From Flavobacteriaceae bacterium (lineage in GTDB: Bacteria; Bacteroidota; Bacteroidia; Flavobacteriales; Flavobacteriaceae): 38,167 nucleotides of DNA. This document shows, piece by piece, positions 30,815-38,167 of the stretch (within the stretch, counting starts at the first letter, position 1; every line of letters begins with the position of its first letter). Below the pieces are notes generated by a model. It did no database searches and had not been told where the DNA came from. It was given only the letters and a program-made list of their open reading frames with translations. Made by a program: the position numbers and the translations under genes. The DNA is taken from assembly GCA_002707745.1 (NCBI GenBank), contig PANU01000087.1, positions 1 to 38,167 on the forward strand, read 5' to 3'.

Positions 30815-30847
30815 TCCAATGTTAAGTTTTCAAAACTTAACATTGGA
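30815..30847. repeat. Perfect 33-nt palindrome containing TAACATT on both strands
   Basis: TCCAATGTTAAGTTTT-C-AAAACTTAACATTGGA. Confidence 0.95.
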
Positions 30848-30860
30848 GGCTTCAATTACT

Positions 30861-30915
30861 TAATAATAGCTTAATATTTAGGTTACATTCAAGCGACATA
30901 GATGTACTTATTTTG
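30861..30915 (+). promoter_or_regulatory. Pho-box-like promoter (three 11-bp-phased repeats plus -7 element) not preceding a recognizable gene
   Basis: TAATAAT 30861, TAATATT 30872, TTACATT 30883; -7 TTATTTTG 30908-30915. Confidence 0.5.
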
Positions 30916-30920
30916 TAGGG

Positions 30921-31011
30921 TCGTAAGACATGCACATCTGTAAATCGTTTAAGTTTTTGTCAACTAGATTTTAATGTGTACTGGCTACCTTTTTTAGGGT
31001 AGCCTTTTTTA
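30921..31011 (+). ncRNA. Candidate small RNA with intrinsic terminator
   Basis: Starts just downstream of the -7 at 30908-30915 and ends at GGCTACC-N8-GGTAGCC-TTTTTT (30983-31010); no convincing ORF. Confidence 0.45.
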
Positions 31012-31012
31012 T
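30983..31012 (+). terminator. Intrinsic terminator of the candidate sRNA
   Basis: GGCTACCTTTTTTAGGGTAGCCTTTTTT. Confidence 0.85.
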
Positions 31013-31043
31013 TTATACGAACACAAAATAATAGTTATAAATT

Positions 31044-31087
31044 TAATCATTACGTAACATTCAGTTAACATTGGTTTTAGTTCTTTG
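31044..31087 (+). promoter_or_regulatory. Pho-box-like promoter of the porin gene
   Basis: TAATCAT 31044 (weak), TAACATT 31055, TAACATT 31066; -7 GTTCTTTG 31080-31087 then CAGC. Confidence 0.6.
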
Positions 31088-31115
31088 CAGCGACAAAAAC
31101 TTAAAGACGATTGTA

Positions 31116-32318
31116 ATGAGAGTATCTTTCCTTCTTGTAGGGTTAACCTGCATGATTTTAAATATTGCTAATGCACAAGAAATTAGCGATGCTAAATTTG
31201 GTAAAGGTCTACTTAACTTTGTGGCAAAAGACAGTTCCTTCAGTGTAAATTTTGCACCTCGTATTCAGGGACGCTTTATGTCTGAGTGGAACCACAATGG
31301 TGACAACTACGGTAGCCCCGAGCACAACTTCTTAATTCGCCGAGCCCGACTTAAATTTGGTGGTTTTGCGTATTCCCCGAACCTAAAATATAAAATTGAA
31401 TTGGGACTCTCCAACCGTGATATTTCGGGAGGAAACCAATTTAACCGTAATACCTCCCGCATTATCTTAGACGCAGTGGTGATGTGGAATTTCTACGAAA
31501 ATTTCGAATTATGGGCAGGACAAACCAAGCTTCCCGGCAATGTGGAGCGTGTGGTTTCTTCAGCCAATTTACAGCTTATAGACCGCTCTTTATTAAACAG
31601 TAATTTTAATATAGATCGGGATGTGGGTATACAACTACGTCACGAGACTAACCTGGGAGGTAACTTCTGGACTCGCGAAAAAGTTGCTGTTTCCCAAGGG
31701 GAAGGGCGCAACGTAACGGAAGGCAACGAAGGTGGTTTGCAGTATACGGGTCGCTTGGAGTTTTTACCTTTCGGAAAATTTGCTTCAAAAGGAGATTATA
31801 CACAAGTTGATTTAAAAAGAGAAGCATCTCCTAAATTAATGATCGGGATTACCTACGACTACAATAACGATGCTGTTAAAACAAGAAGCAACCTGGGCTC
31901 CTATATGTTTTTGGAAGATGGTAGCTTGTATGAAACAGACATTACTACATTCTTTGCCGATGCCATGTTTAAGTACAAAGGTTTTGCCTTTATGGGCGAA
32001 TATGCTGCCAGGGATGCAGAAAACCCTGTTGCGGTAGAAGCCGACGGAAGTGCTACGGGCGATATTGTTCGTGTTGGAAATGCCTTTAATGCACAGCTCA
32101 GTTATTTATTCAAAAATAATTACGAAATTACAAGCCGTTATACCACTACCGATTTTAAATCGGTAACCAGTAGAGCACCGCAAGACCAATATACCTTAGG
32201 GGTGTCAAAATATATTGTAGGACATAAATTAAAAGTTCAGGGAGACGTGAGTTATACTACCCTAGATGGTAGCGAAGACAATATCATGGTAAGAACTGGA
32301 TTTGAATTACATTTTTAA
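31116..32318 (+). CDS. Porin, phosphate-selective porin O/P-like
   Basis: Start trimmed to MRVSFLLVGLTCMILNIANAQ (signal peptide, downstream of the predicted TSS); FAPRIQGRFMSEWNHNGDNYGSPEHNFLIRRARLKFGGFAYSPNLKYKIELG; C-terminal TGFELHF. Confidence 0.82.
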   Translation: MRVSFLLVGLTCMILNIANAQEISDAKFGKGLLNFVAKDSSFSVNFAPRIQGRFMSEWNHNGDNYGSPEHNFLIRRARLKFGGFAYSPNLKYKIELGLSNRDISGGNQFNRNTSRIILDAVVMWNFYENFELWAGQTKLPGNVERVVSSANLQLIDRSLLNSNFNIDRDVGIQLRHETNLGGNFWTREKVAVSQGEGRNVTEGNEGGLQYTGRLEFLPFGKFASKGDYTQVDLKREASPKLMIGITYDYNNDAVKTRSNLGSYMFLEDGSLYETDITTFFADAMFKYKGFAFMGEYAARDAENPVAVEADGSATGDIVRVGNAFNAQLSYLFKNNYEITSRYTTTDFKSVTSRAPQDQYTLGVSKYIVGHKLKVQGDVSYTTLDGSEDNIMVRTGFELHF

Positions 32319-32327
32319 TAAAAGAGA

Positions 32328-32371
32328 TAACAATTTGGTAACAAATGGGCTCATTTAATTTGTGACATTTG
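32328..32371 (+). promoter_or_regulatory. Pho-box-like promoter of the phosphate transporter gene
   Basis: TAACAAT 32328, TAACAAA 32339 (11-bp phase); -7 GACATTTG 32364-32371, ATG 4 nt later. Confidence 0.6.
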
Positions 32372-32375
32372 CGCC

Positions 32376-34640
32376 ATGGAAGCACTATTTAATATGGAAA
32401 ATATTTATTTATTCATGCTAATTGCATTAGTTGTTTTAGCCGTGATAGATATCGTCGTTGGAGTAAGTAACGATGCTATAAACTTTTTAAACTCTGCTAT
32501 TGGTTCCAAAGCAATTTCTATGCGAACCATTATGATCGTGGCTAGTTTGGGTATTTTTATTGGCGCTGTCTTTTCCAGTGGCCTTATGGAAGTAGCCCGA
32601 AAGGGGATATTTGTCCCCGGACAATTCTATTTCGATGAGATCATGGTTATTTTTATGGCTGTAATGATCACAGATATCTTACTGCTGGATTTCTTTAATA
32701 CACTGGGTTTACCAACTTCTACAACAGTTTCTATCGTTTTCAACTTGTTAGGGGCTGCGGTTGTAATGTCCTGTATTAAAATAAGTAAGTCGGATACCGA
32801 AACACTTGCTAACCTTGCAGAATATATTAATACAGCAAAAGCTTTTGAAATTATCATGGGTATCTTATTATCTGTACTTATCGCTTTTACGATAGGAGCT
32901 TTGGTACAGTGGATTTCCAGATTAGTTTTCACCTTTCACTTTAAAGATAAAATGAAACACTTTGGAGCTGTGTTTGGCGGAATCGCATTAGCAGCTATTG
33001 GGTATTTTATTTTTATGAAAGGCCTAAAGGGAACCCCGTATTACGATGATTTTAAAGATATTATAGAAGGGAATGAGCTTGTAATATTGGGAAGTAGCTT
33101 TATATTCTTTACCTTATTTTCTTATGCTTTTCAGAAAATATTTAAGAAAAGTATCTTAATAATTGTAATTGCTGTTGGAACGTTTGGATTGGCTCTTGCT
33201 TTTTCAGGAAACGATTTGGTAAACTTTATCGGGGTGCCTATGGCAGCATACCATTCGTACGAATTTTGGGCAGCTTCGGGAGTAGATGCAAGTTTATTCT
33301 CTATGGAAATTTTAGAAAAGAAAGTACCTGCAGAACCGCTATTGTTATTTATTGCCGGTGCCATCATGGTAATTACACTTTGGTTCTCTAAAAAAGCCAA
33401 AACCGTTGCAGAAACCGAAATAAGTTTATCCCGTCAGGGAGAAACACACGAAAAGTTTGAACCCAATATGCTTTCCAGACTCATCGTAAGAGGAACCACT
33501 GGTCTGTCTTTTGGATTGGGCAAAGTTATTCCGGCAGCTGCTCAGGAAAAAATTAATAAAAGTTTTCAAAAACCCGACACGAAAGCCCTTACCAAGGATC
33601 AAAGTATAAATGCTCCTGCTTTCGATATGATTAGAGCCTCTGTAAACCTTATGGTTGCGGGTGTACTAATTTCAATTGCAACCACTATGAAACTCCCACT
33701 GTCCACTACCTACGTTACTTTTATGGTGGCCATGGGTACTTCCCTTGCAGACAGAGCCTGGGGAAGAGAAAGTGCTGTGTATAGAGTAGCCGGGGTTCTT
33801 AATGTAATTGGCGGATGGTTCTTTACAGCCATTGGTGCTTTTATTGCGTGTGGAGTTGTAGTGTTCCTTATACAATGGAACAAGGAGATTATGACCCCAA
33901 TACTCCTATTACTTACCGTTTTATTATTGGTAAGAAACTACCTTTCTCATAAAAAGAAAAGTGAAATATCCTTAGATCCAAGTAAACTAAAAAAGAGCGA
34001 AAGTAGTACGGTACAAGGTATTATTTCAGAAAGTGCCGACAACATCTCAAACGTCATTTCACGTACTAATAAAATTTATTCTATTGTGCTGAAAGGTCTG
34101 GCCAAAGAAGATTCTAAAGGACTTAAAAAAGGAAGAAAGCAAGTTGATAAGTTAGATGCAGAAATTGAAGAGCTACGGGACAATATTTTTTATCTCATTA
34201 AAAATCTGGATGAAACCAGTGTGCGTGGAAGCAATTTTTACATCATTATATTGGGGCACTTAACTGATATGGCACAGTCCTTGGATTTTATTGCCAAAAA
34301 GAGTTATAAACATATCAACAACAATCATAAAAAACTGAAATTCAGTCAAATTAAAGACCTTCAGGAAATAGACCAGACCCTTACTTCGGTTTTGGAAGAA
34401 ATAGAAGAAGTTTTTAATAGCCGAAAGTTTGAGCGTGTTAGTTTTGTACTTGCAAGAAAGAGTGAGGTGGAAGCAATGCTTTCTGATAAAATTCAGAAAC
34501 AAATTGACCGCACCCGAAGCGAAGAATCCAGTCCTAAAAATACAACCTTGTATTTTAATATTTTGTTAGAAACAAAAGACCTGGCTTCAGGGATTATGAA
34601 CCTGATGGAAGAATACTATTCAAGCTATAAACGCGAGTAA
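32376..34640 (+). CDS. Inorganic phosphate transporter (PiT/PHO4 family) with C-terminal PhoU-like helical domain
   Basis: VVGVSNDAINFLNSAIGSKAISMRT and TMKLPLSTTYVTFMVAMGTSLADRAWGRESAVYRVAG signature duplication; C-terminal ~200 aa charged helical region. Confidence 0.9.
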   Translation: MEALFNMENIYLFMLIALVVLAVIDIVVGVSNDAINFLNSAIGSKAISMRTIMIVASLGIFIGAVFSSGLMEVARKGIFVPGQFYFDEIMVIFMAVMITDILLLDFFNTLGLPTSTTVSIVFNLLGAAVVMSCIKISKSDTETLANLAEYINTAKAFEIIMGILLSVLIAFTIGALVQWISRLVFTFHFKDKMKHFGAVFGGIALAAIGYFIFMKGLKGTPYYDDFKDIIEGNELVILGSSFIFFTLFSYAFQKIFKKSILIIVIAVGTFGLALAFSGNDLVNFIGVPMAAYHSYEFWAASGVDASLFSMEILEKKVPAEPLLLFIAGAIMVITLWFSKKAKTVAETEISLSRQGETHEKFEPNMLSRLIVRGTTGLSFGLGKVIPAAAQEKINKSFQKPDTKALTKDQSINAPAFDMIRASVNLMVAGVLISIATTMKLPLSTTYVTFMVAMGTSLADRAWGRESAVYRVAGVLNVIGGWFFTAIGAFIACGVVVFLIQWNKEIMTPILLLLTVLLLVRNYLSHKKKSEISLDPSKLKKSESSTVQGIISESADNISNVISRTNKIYSIVLKGLAKEDSKGLKKGRKQVDKLDAEIEELRDNIFYLIKNLDETSVRGSNFYIIILGHLTDMAQSLDFIAKKSYKHINNNHKKLKFSQIKDLQEIDQTLTSVLEEIEEVFNSRKFERVSFVLARKSEVEAMLSDKIQKQIDRTRSEESSPKNTTLYFNILLETKDLASGIMNLMEEYYSSYKRE

Positions 34641-34660
34641 TAACCAGGATACTATCCTTA

Positions 34661-34697
34661 AACCCCATATTGGCTTTGCTGATATGGGGTTTTTATT
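34661..34697 (+). terminator. Intrinsic terminator of the phosphate transporter gene
   Basis: AACCCCATAT-N11-ATATGGGGTTTTTATTTT. Confidence 0.85.
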
Positions 34698-34771
34698 TTA
34701 TTTGCTTTTCTATAGACATGAAGCAACTTTCAGTATTGTTGTCTATCTTTAACTATCGAAACTACAAGCTT

Positions 34772-35479
34772 ATGAAATTTTATCTCCTAGCCTCCCTGCT
34801 GCTAATTTTGAACGTTACGAAACTATCTGCCCAAGAAATGAGCGCTTTAAATGTTTTAGAAAAAGCAATTGAGTACCACGATCCAAACGGAGCCTGGCAA
34901 CAATTTAACAACACGTTTCAAGTTACCATGACCACTCCCGGAAAACCCGACAGAGTAAGTGACATCCGTATAAACATTCCGCAAGATTATTTTAATCTTG
35001 TAAATAAGCGCGATGGAGATACCACTACCTACACCCTAAATAAAGGCAACTGCACTACCAGCATAACCGACTCCATAGCCCAGGCTGGCGCAAGAACCCC
35101 ATGTGAAACGGCTGCCCTTTACAAAAATTACTACACTTACCTCTACGGCCTCCCCATGAAGCTGAAAGATCCTGGGGCTAACCTGGCTCCAAAAGTTGAA
35201 AAAGTAACGTTTAAAGACAAAAAATATTTAAAGCTAAAAGTTACCTATGATGAAGCGGTAGGTAGCGATGTTTGGTTTTTCTACCTCAACCCAACCACCT
35301 ACGCTATGGAAGTATATCAGTTTTTTAAAGGCGAACCCGACGGCGCTGGAAAAGATACAGGCGAATACATACTACTCTCCGAAGAAAGCATTGTAAACGG
35401 AATTAAAATGCCAAAAGTCAGGGCGTGGTACTACAATAAGGATGATACGTACCTGGGAACAGATACCATTAGCAATTAA
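34772..35479 (+). CDS. Periplasmic/secreted protein of unknown function with signal peptide (LolA-like fold possible)
   Basis: MKFYLLASLLLILNVTKLSAQ signal peptide; YFLNPTTYAMEVYQF-type beta-strand pattern; ORF start trimmed. Confidence 0.7.
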   Translation: MKFYLLASLLLILNVTKLSAQEMSALNVLEKAIEYHDPNGAWQQFNNTFQVTMTTPGKPDRVSDIRINIPQDYFNLVNKRDGDTTTYTLNKGNCTTSITDSIAQAGARTPCETAALYKNYYTYLYGLPMKLKDPGANLAPKVEKVTFKDKKYLKLKVTYDEAVGSDVWFFYLNPTTYAMEVYQFFKGEPDGAGKDTGEYILLSEESIVNGIKMPKVRAWYYNKDDTYLGTDTISN

Positions 35480-35549
35480 ATTACACTCCATCTAAAAACT
35501 GGCGTAAAATCTTATTCGAGGCTGGCTACTAATAGTTGTAATTAGGATT

Positions 35550-35588
35550 TATAAAAAAAGGGAAACACTTTCGAGTTTCCCTTTTTAT
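35550..35588. terminator. Bidirectional intrinsic terminator
   Basis: TATAAAAAAAGGGAAAC-ACTTTCGA-GTTTCCCTTTTTATA. Confidence 0.85.
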
Positions 35589-35626
35589 AAATAACGTATT
35601 TAATATTTTCCTTTCGGAAATATGGT

Positions 35627-38056
35627 TTACGAGCCACACATTAAACAATCTTCATCATTTTCATTGGCATTTTTGGACTGTTCCATTAGGTCTCTTAGCT
35701 CTTTTGCGGTTAATGGTTTGTCGTTAACTGCTTTGGTTGCGGTTACCTCGGCGGCTTCCACCATCGCTGCTACTGGCTCCTCTTTCTTCTCTTTTTTAAG
35801 TGTAAATTTAATTGCATCTACTGCGCTCTTGGTTCTCAGGTAATACATTCCCGTTTTTAAGCCGCTTTTCCAGGCGTAAAAGTGCATAGAAGTAAGCTTC
35901 GCCATATTGGCGTTTTCCATAAACAGATTCAGCGATTGCGACTGATCAATAAAATAGCCTCTGTGACGGGACATATCTATAATGTCTTTCATACTTAATT
36001 CCCAAACCGTTTTATACAGTTCTTTTAAATCCTGTGGAATTACGTCTACATCCTGGATAGAACCATTGGCACGCATAATTTCTTCTTTAAGATCGTCGTT
36101 CCAAAGGTTTAATTCAACTAAGTCTTCCAACAGGTGCTTGTTTACTACAATAAATTCACCACTTAATACACGCCTTGTGTAAATATTGGAGGTGTACGGC
36201 TCAAAAGCTTCGTTATTTCCTAAAATTTGTGAGGTAGATGCTGTTGGCATAGGTGCTACCAATAAGGAGTTACGCACGCCATGTTTTTTTACATCCTTAC
36301 GCAGTTTTCCCCAATCCCAACGACCGCTTAATTCTTCATCTTTTATATTCCATAGGTTGTGTTGGAACAAGCCTTCAGAAATTGGGGAACCTTTGTAGCT
36401 TTGGTAGGGTCCATCTGCTTTGGCTTCTTCCATAGAGGCTGTTACTGCTGCAAAATAGAGAGTTTCAAATATATCCTGGTTCAGTGTTTTTGCTTCGTCG
36501 CTTGTAAAAGGCATACGTAATTTAATAAACGTATCTGCCAGCCCTTGAATTCCCAAGCCAATTGGACGGTGACGGAAATTACTGTTTTCGGCTTCTTTTA
36601 CCGGGTAGTAGTTACGATCTATCACCACATTTAAGTTCTTGGTCACACGCTTGGTCACTTTAAACAATTCTTTGTGATCAAACTCTCCGTTTTTCACAAA
36701 CATAGGTAAAGCAATAGAAGCAAGGTTACATACTGCAACTTCATCTGGAGAGGTGTACTCCATAATTTCGGTACACAGATTAGACGAGCGGATAGTTCCT
36801 AAGTTTTTCTGGTTACTCTTACGGTTGGCTGCATCTTTATACAACATGTAAGGCGTTCCTGTTTCAATTTGAGATTCTAAAATTTTCTCCCAAAGTTCTC
36901 GTGCTTTCATTGTTTTTCTTCCTTTATCTTCTGCTTCGTACTTAAGATAAAGTGCTTCAAATTCTTCAGAATGCACATCACATAATCCCGGGCATTCGTT
37001 AGGGCACATTAAGGTCCACTCACCATCTTCTTGCACACGTTTCATAAATAAATCTGAAATCCACATGGCATAGAATAAATCTCTTGCACGCATTTCTTCT
37101 TTTCCGTGGTTTTTCTTTAAATCCAAGAAGTCCATAATATCTGCGTGCCATGTTTCCATATAAATAGCGAACGATCCTTTTCGTTTCCCACCTCCCTGGT
37201 CTACGTATCTTGCGGTGTCATTAAATACACGTAACATAGGCACAATACCATTGGAGGTACCATTAGTACCCGCAATATAAGATCCTGTTGCACGAATGTT
37301 ATGAATAGACAACCCAATACCTCCGGCAGATTGTGAAATTTTTGCGGTTTGTTTTAGTGTGTCGTAAATCCCGTCAATACTATCGTCTTTCATGGTAAGC
37401 AAGAAACATGAAGACATTTGAGGTTTTGGGGTTCCACTATTAAATAGTGTTGGGGTAGCGTGTGTAAAGTATTTTTTGGACATTAACTCATACGTCTCTT
37501 TTGCTGCTGCAAGATCGTTTAAGTGAATTCCAATAGAAACACGCATTAACATATGTTGTGGGCGCTCTGCAATTTGCCCGTTTAGCTTTAAAAGGTAAGA
37601 ACGTTCCAACGTTTTAAATCCAAAATAATCGTACCCAAAGTCACGGTTGTAGATAATGGTAGAGTCCAACTCATCTGCATTATCCTTAATAACTTTATAT
37701 ACCTCATCACTTAACAAGGGTGCTTTTTTACCTGTACGCGGATTCACATATTCGTACAGGTCTGTCATTACTTCAGAAAAGGTTTTCTTGGTGTTTTTGT
37801 GTAGGTTAGAGACCGAGATACGCGCTGCCAGACGTGCATAATCTGGATGGGATGTAGTCATAGTAGCCGCAATTTCGGCGGCCAGATTATCCAGCTCACT
37901 TGTGGTTACGCCATCGTACAATCCTTCAATTACCCGCATGGCAACCTTTACAGGGTCCACCAATTCGTTAAGGCCGTAACATAATTTACGTACCCGTGAG
38001 GTAATCTTGTCAAACATAATGGGCTCTTTGCGGCCGTCTCTTTTTACTACATTCAT
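35627..38056 (-). CDS. nrdA: Class I ribonucleoside-diphosphate reductase, alpha subunit
   Basis: N-terminal ATP-cone ([20 protein letters not shown]), [31 protein letters not shown]-terminal DCLMCGS. Confidence 0.96.
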   Translation of the reverse strand: MNVVKRDGRKEPIMFDKITSRVRKLCYGLNELVDPVKVAMRVIEGLYDGVTTSELDNLAAEIAATMTTSHPDYARLAARISVSNLHKNTKKTFSEVMTDLYEYVNPRTGKKAPLLSDEVYKVIKDNADELDSTIIYNRDFGYDYFGFKTLERSYLLKLNGQIAERPQHMLMRVSIGIHLNDLAAAKETYELMSKKYFTHATPTLFNSGTPKPQMSSCFLLTMKDDSIDGIYDTLKQTAKISQSAGGIGLSIHNIRATGSYIAGTNGTSNGIVPMLRVFNDTARYVDQGGGKRKGSFAIYMETWHADIMDFLDLKKNHGKEEMRARDLFYAMWISDLFMKRVQEDGEWTLMCPNECPGLCDVHSEEFEALYLKYEAEDKGRKTMKARELWEKILESQIETGTPYMLYKDAANRKSNQKNLGTIRSSNLCTEIMEYTSPDEVAVCNLASIALPMFVKNGEFDHKELFKVTKRVTKNLNVVIDRNYYPVKEAENSNFRHRPIGLGIQGLADTFIKLRMPFTSDEAKTLNQDIFETLYFAAVTASMEEAKADGPYQSYKGSPISEGLFQHNLWNIKDEELSGRWDWGKLRKDVKKHGVRNSLLVAPMPTASTSQILGNNEAFEPYTSNIYTRRVLSGEFIVVNKHLLEDLVELNLWNDDLKEEIMRANGSIQDVDVIPQDLKELYKTVWELSMKDIIDMSRHRGYFIDQSQSLNLFMENANMAKLTSMHFYAWKSGLKTGMYYLRTKSAVDAIKFTLKKEKKEEPVAAMVEAAEVTATKAVNDKPLTAKELRDLMEQSKNANENDEDCLMCGS

Positions 38057-38078
38057 TGTTCTTGCTTTTTGAGGTTAA

Positions 38079-38167
38079 TTCTGTTGCTTCTGTTGCTTCT
38101 GTTGCTTCTGTTGCTTCTGTTGCTTCTGTTGCTTCTGTTGCTTCTGTTGCTTCTGTTGCTTCTGTTG
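38079..38167. repeat. 9-bp tandem repeat (TTCTGTTGC), about 10 copies, running off the window edge
   Basis: Uninterrupted TTCTGTTGC units from 38079 to the last base. Confidence 0.98.

Noticed and set aside
30930-30974. 14-aa ORF MHICKSFKFLSTRF inside the candidate sRNA
   Set aside because: Too short to support as coding; mentioned only because the sRNA might encode a leader peptide.
38079-38167. The tandem repeat as a CRISPR array
   Set aside because: 9-bp units without spacers; a simple minisatellite.

Overview
The window is about 38 kb of chromosomal DNA from a Bacteroidota, probably Flavobacteriaceae. The family call is inference from gene content, TANNTTTG-type -7 promoter elements and the lack of obvious Shine-Dalgarno sequences. 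It is gene-dense and mostly core functions: tRNA-Ser(GGA), ansA, a TatD nuclease, a retropepsin-like protein, a TPR histidine kinase with NarL-type regulator, odhB/odhA (sucB/sucA), a polyprenyl synthase, a TetR-TolC-adaptor-RND efflux operon, aspS, a cold-shock protein, a tRNA adenosine deaminase homologue, dxs, dgt and nrdA. The most interesting part is about 25.3-34.6 kb. It holds a TonB-dependent receptor, an internally duplicated secreted lipoprotein, a phosphate-selective-porin-like protein and a PiT-type phosphate transporter fused to a PhoU-like domain. Four promoter regions there carry 11-bp-phased direct repeats of a TAACATT-like 7-mer (7 bp plus 4 bp spacer, the geometry of a Pho box). 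Repeats sit exactly 25 bp, and usually 36 bp, upstream of a degenerate -7 element. One of these promoters precedes no gene, only a roughly 90-nt segment ending in a strong intrinsic terminator, so it is a candidate phosphate-responsive small RNA. Other oddities include a long inverted repeat shared by two convergent terminators, an inverted repeat that supplies the stop codons of two convergent genes, palindrome remnants abutting two start codons, and a 9-bp minisatellite upstream of nrdA. No CRISPR array, insertion sequence or phage module was seen.
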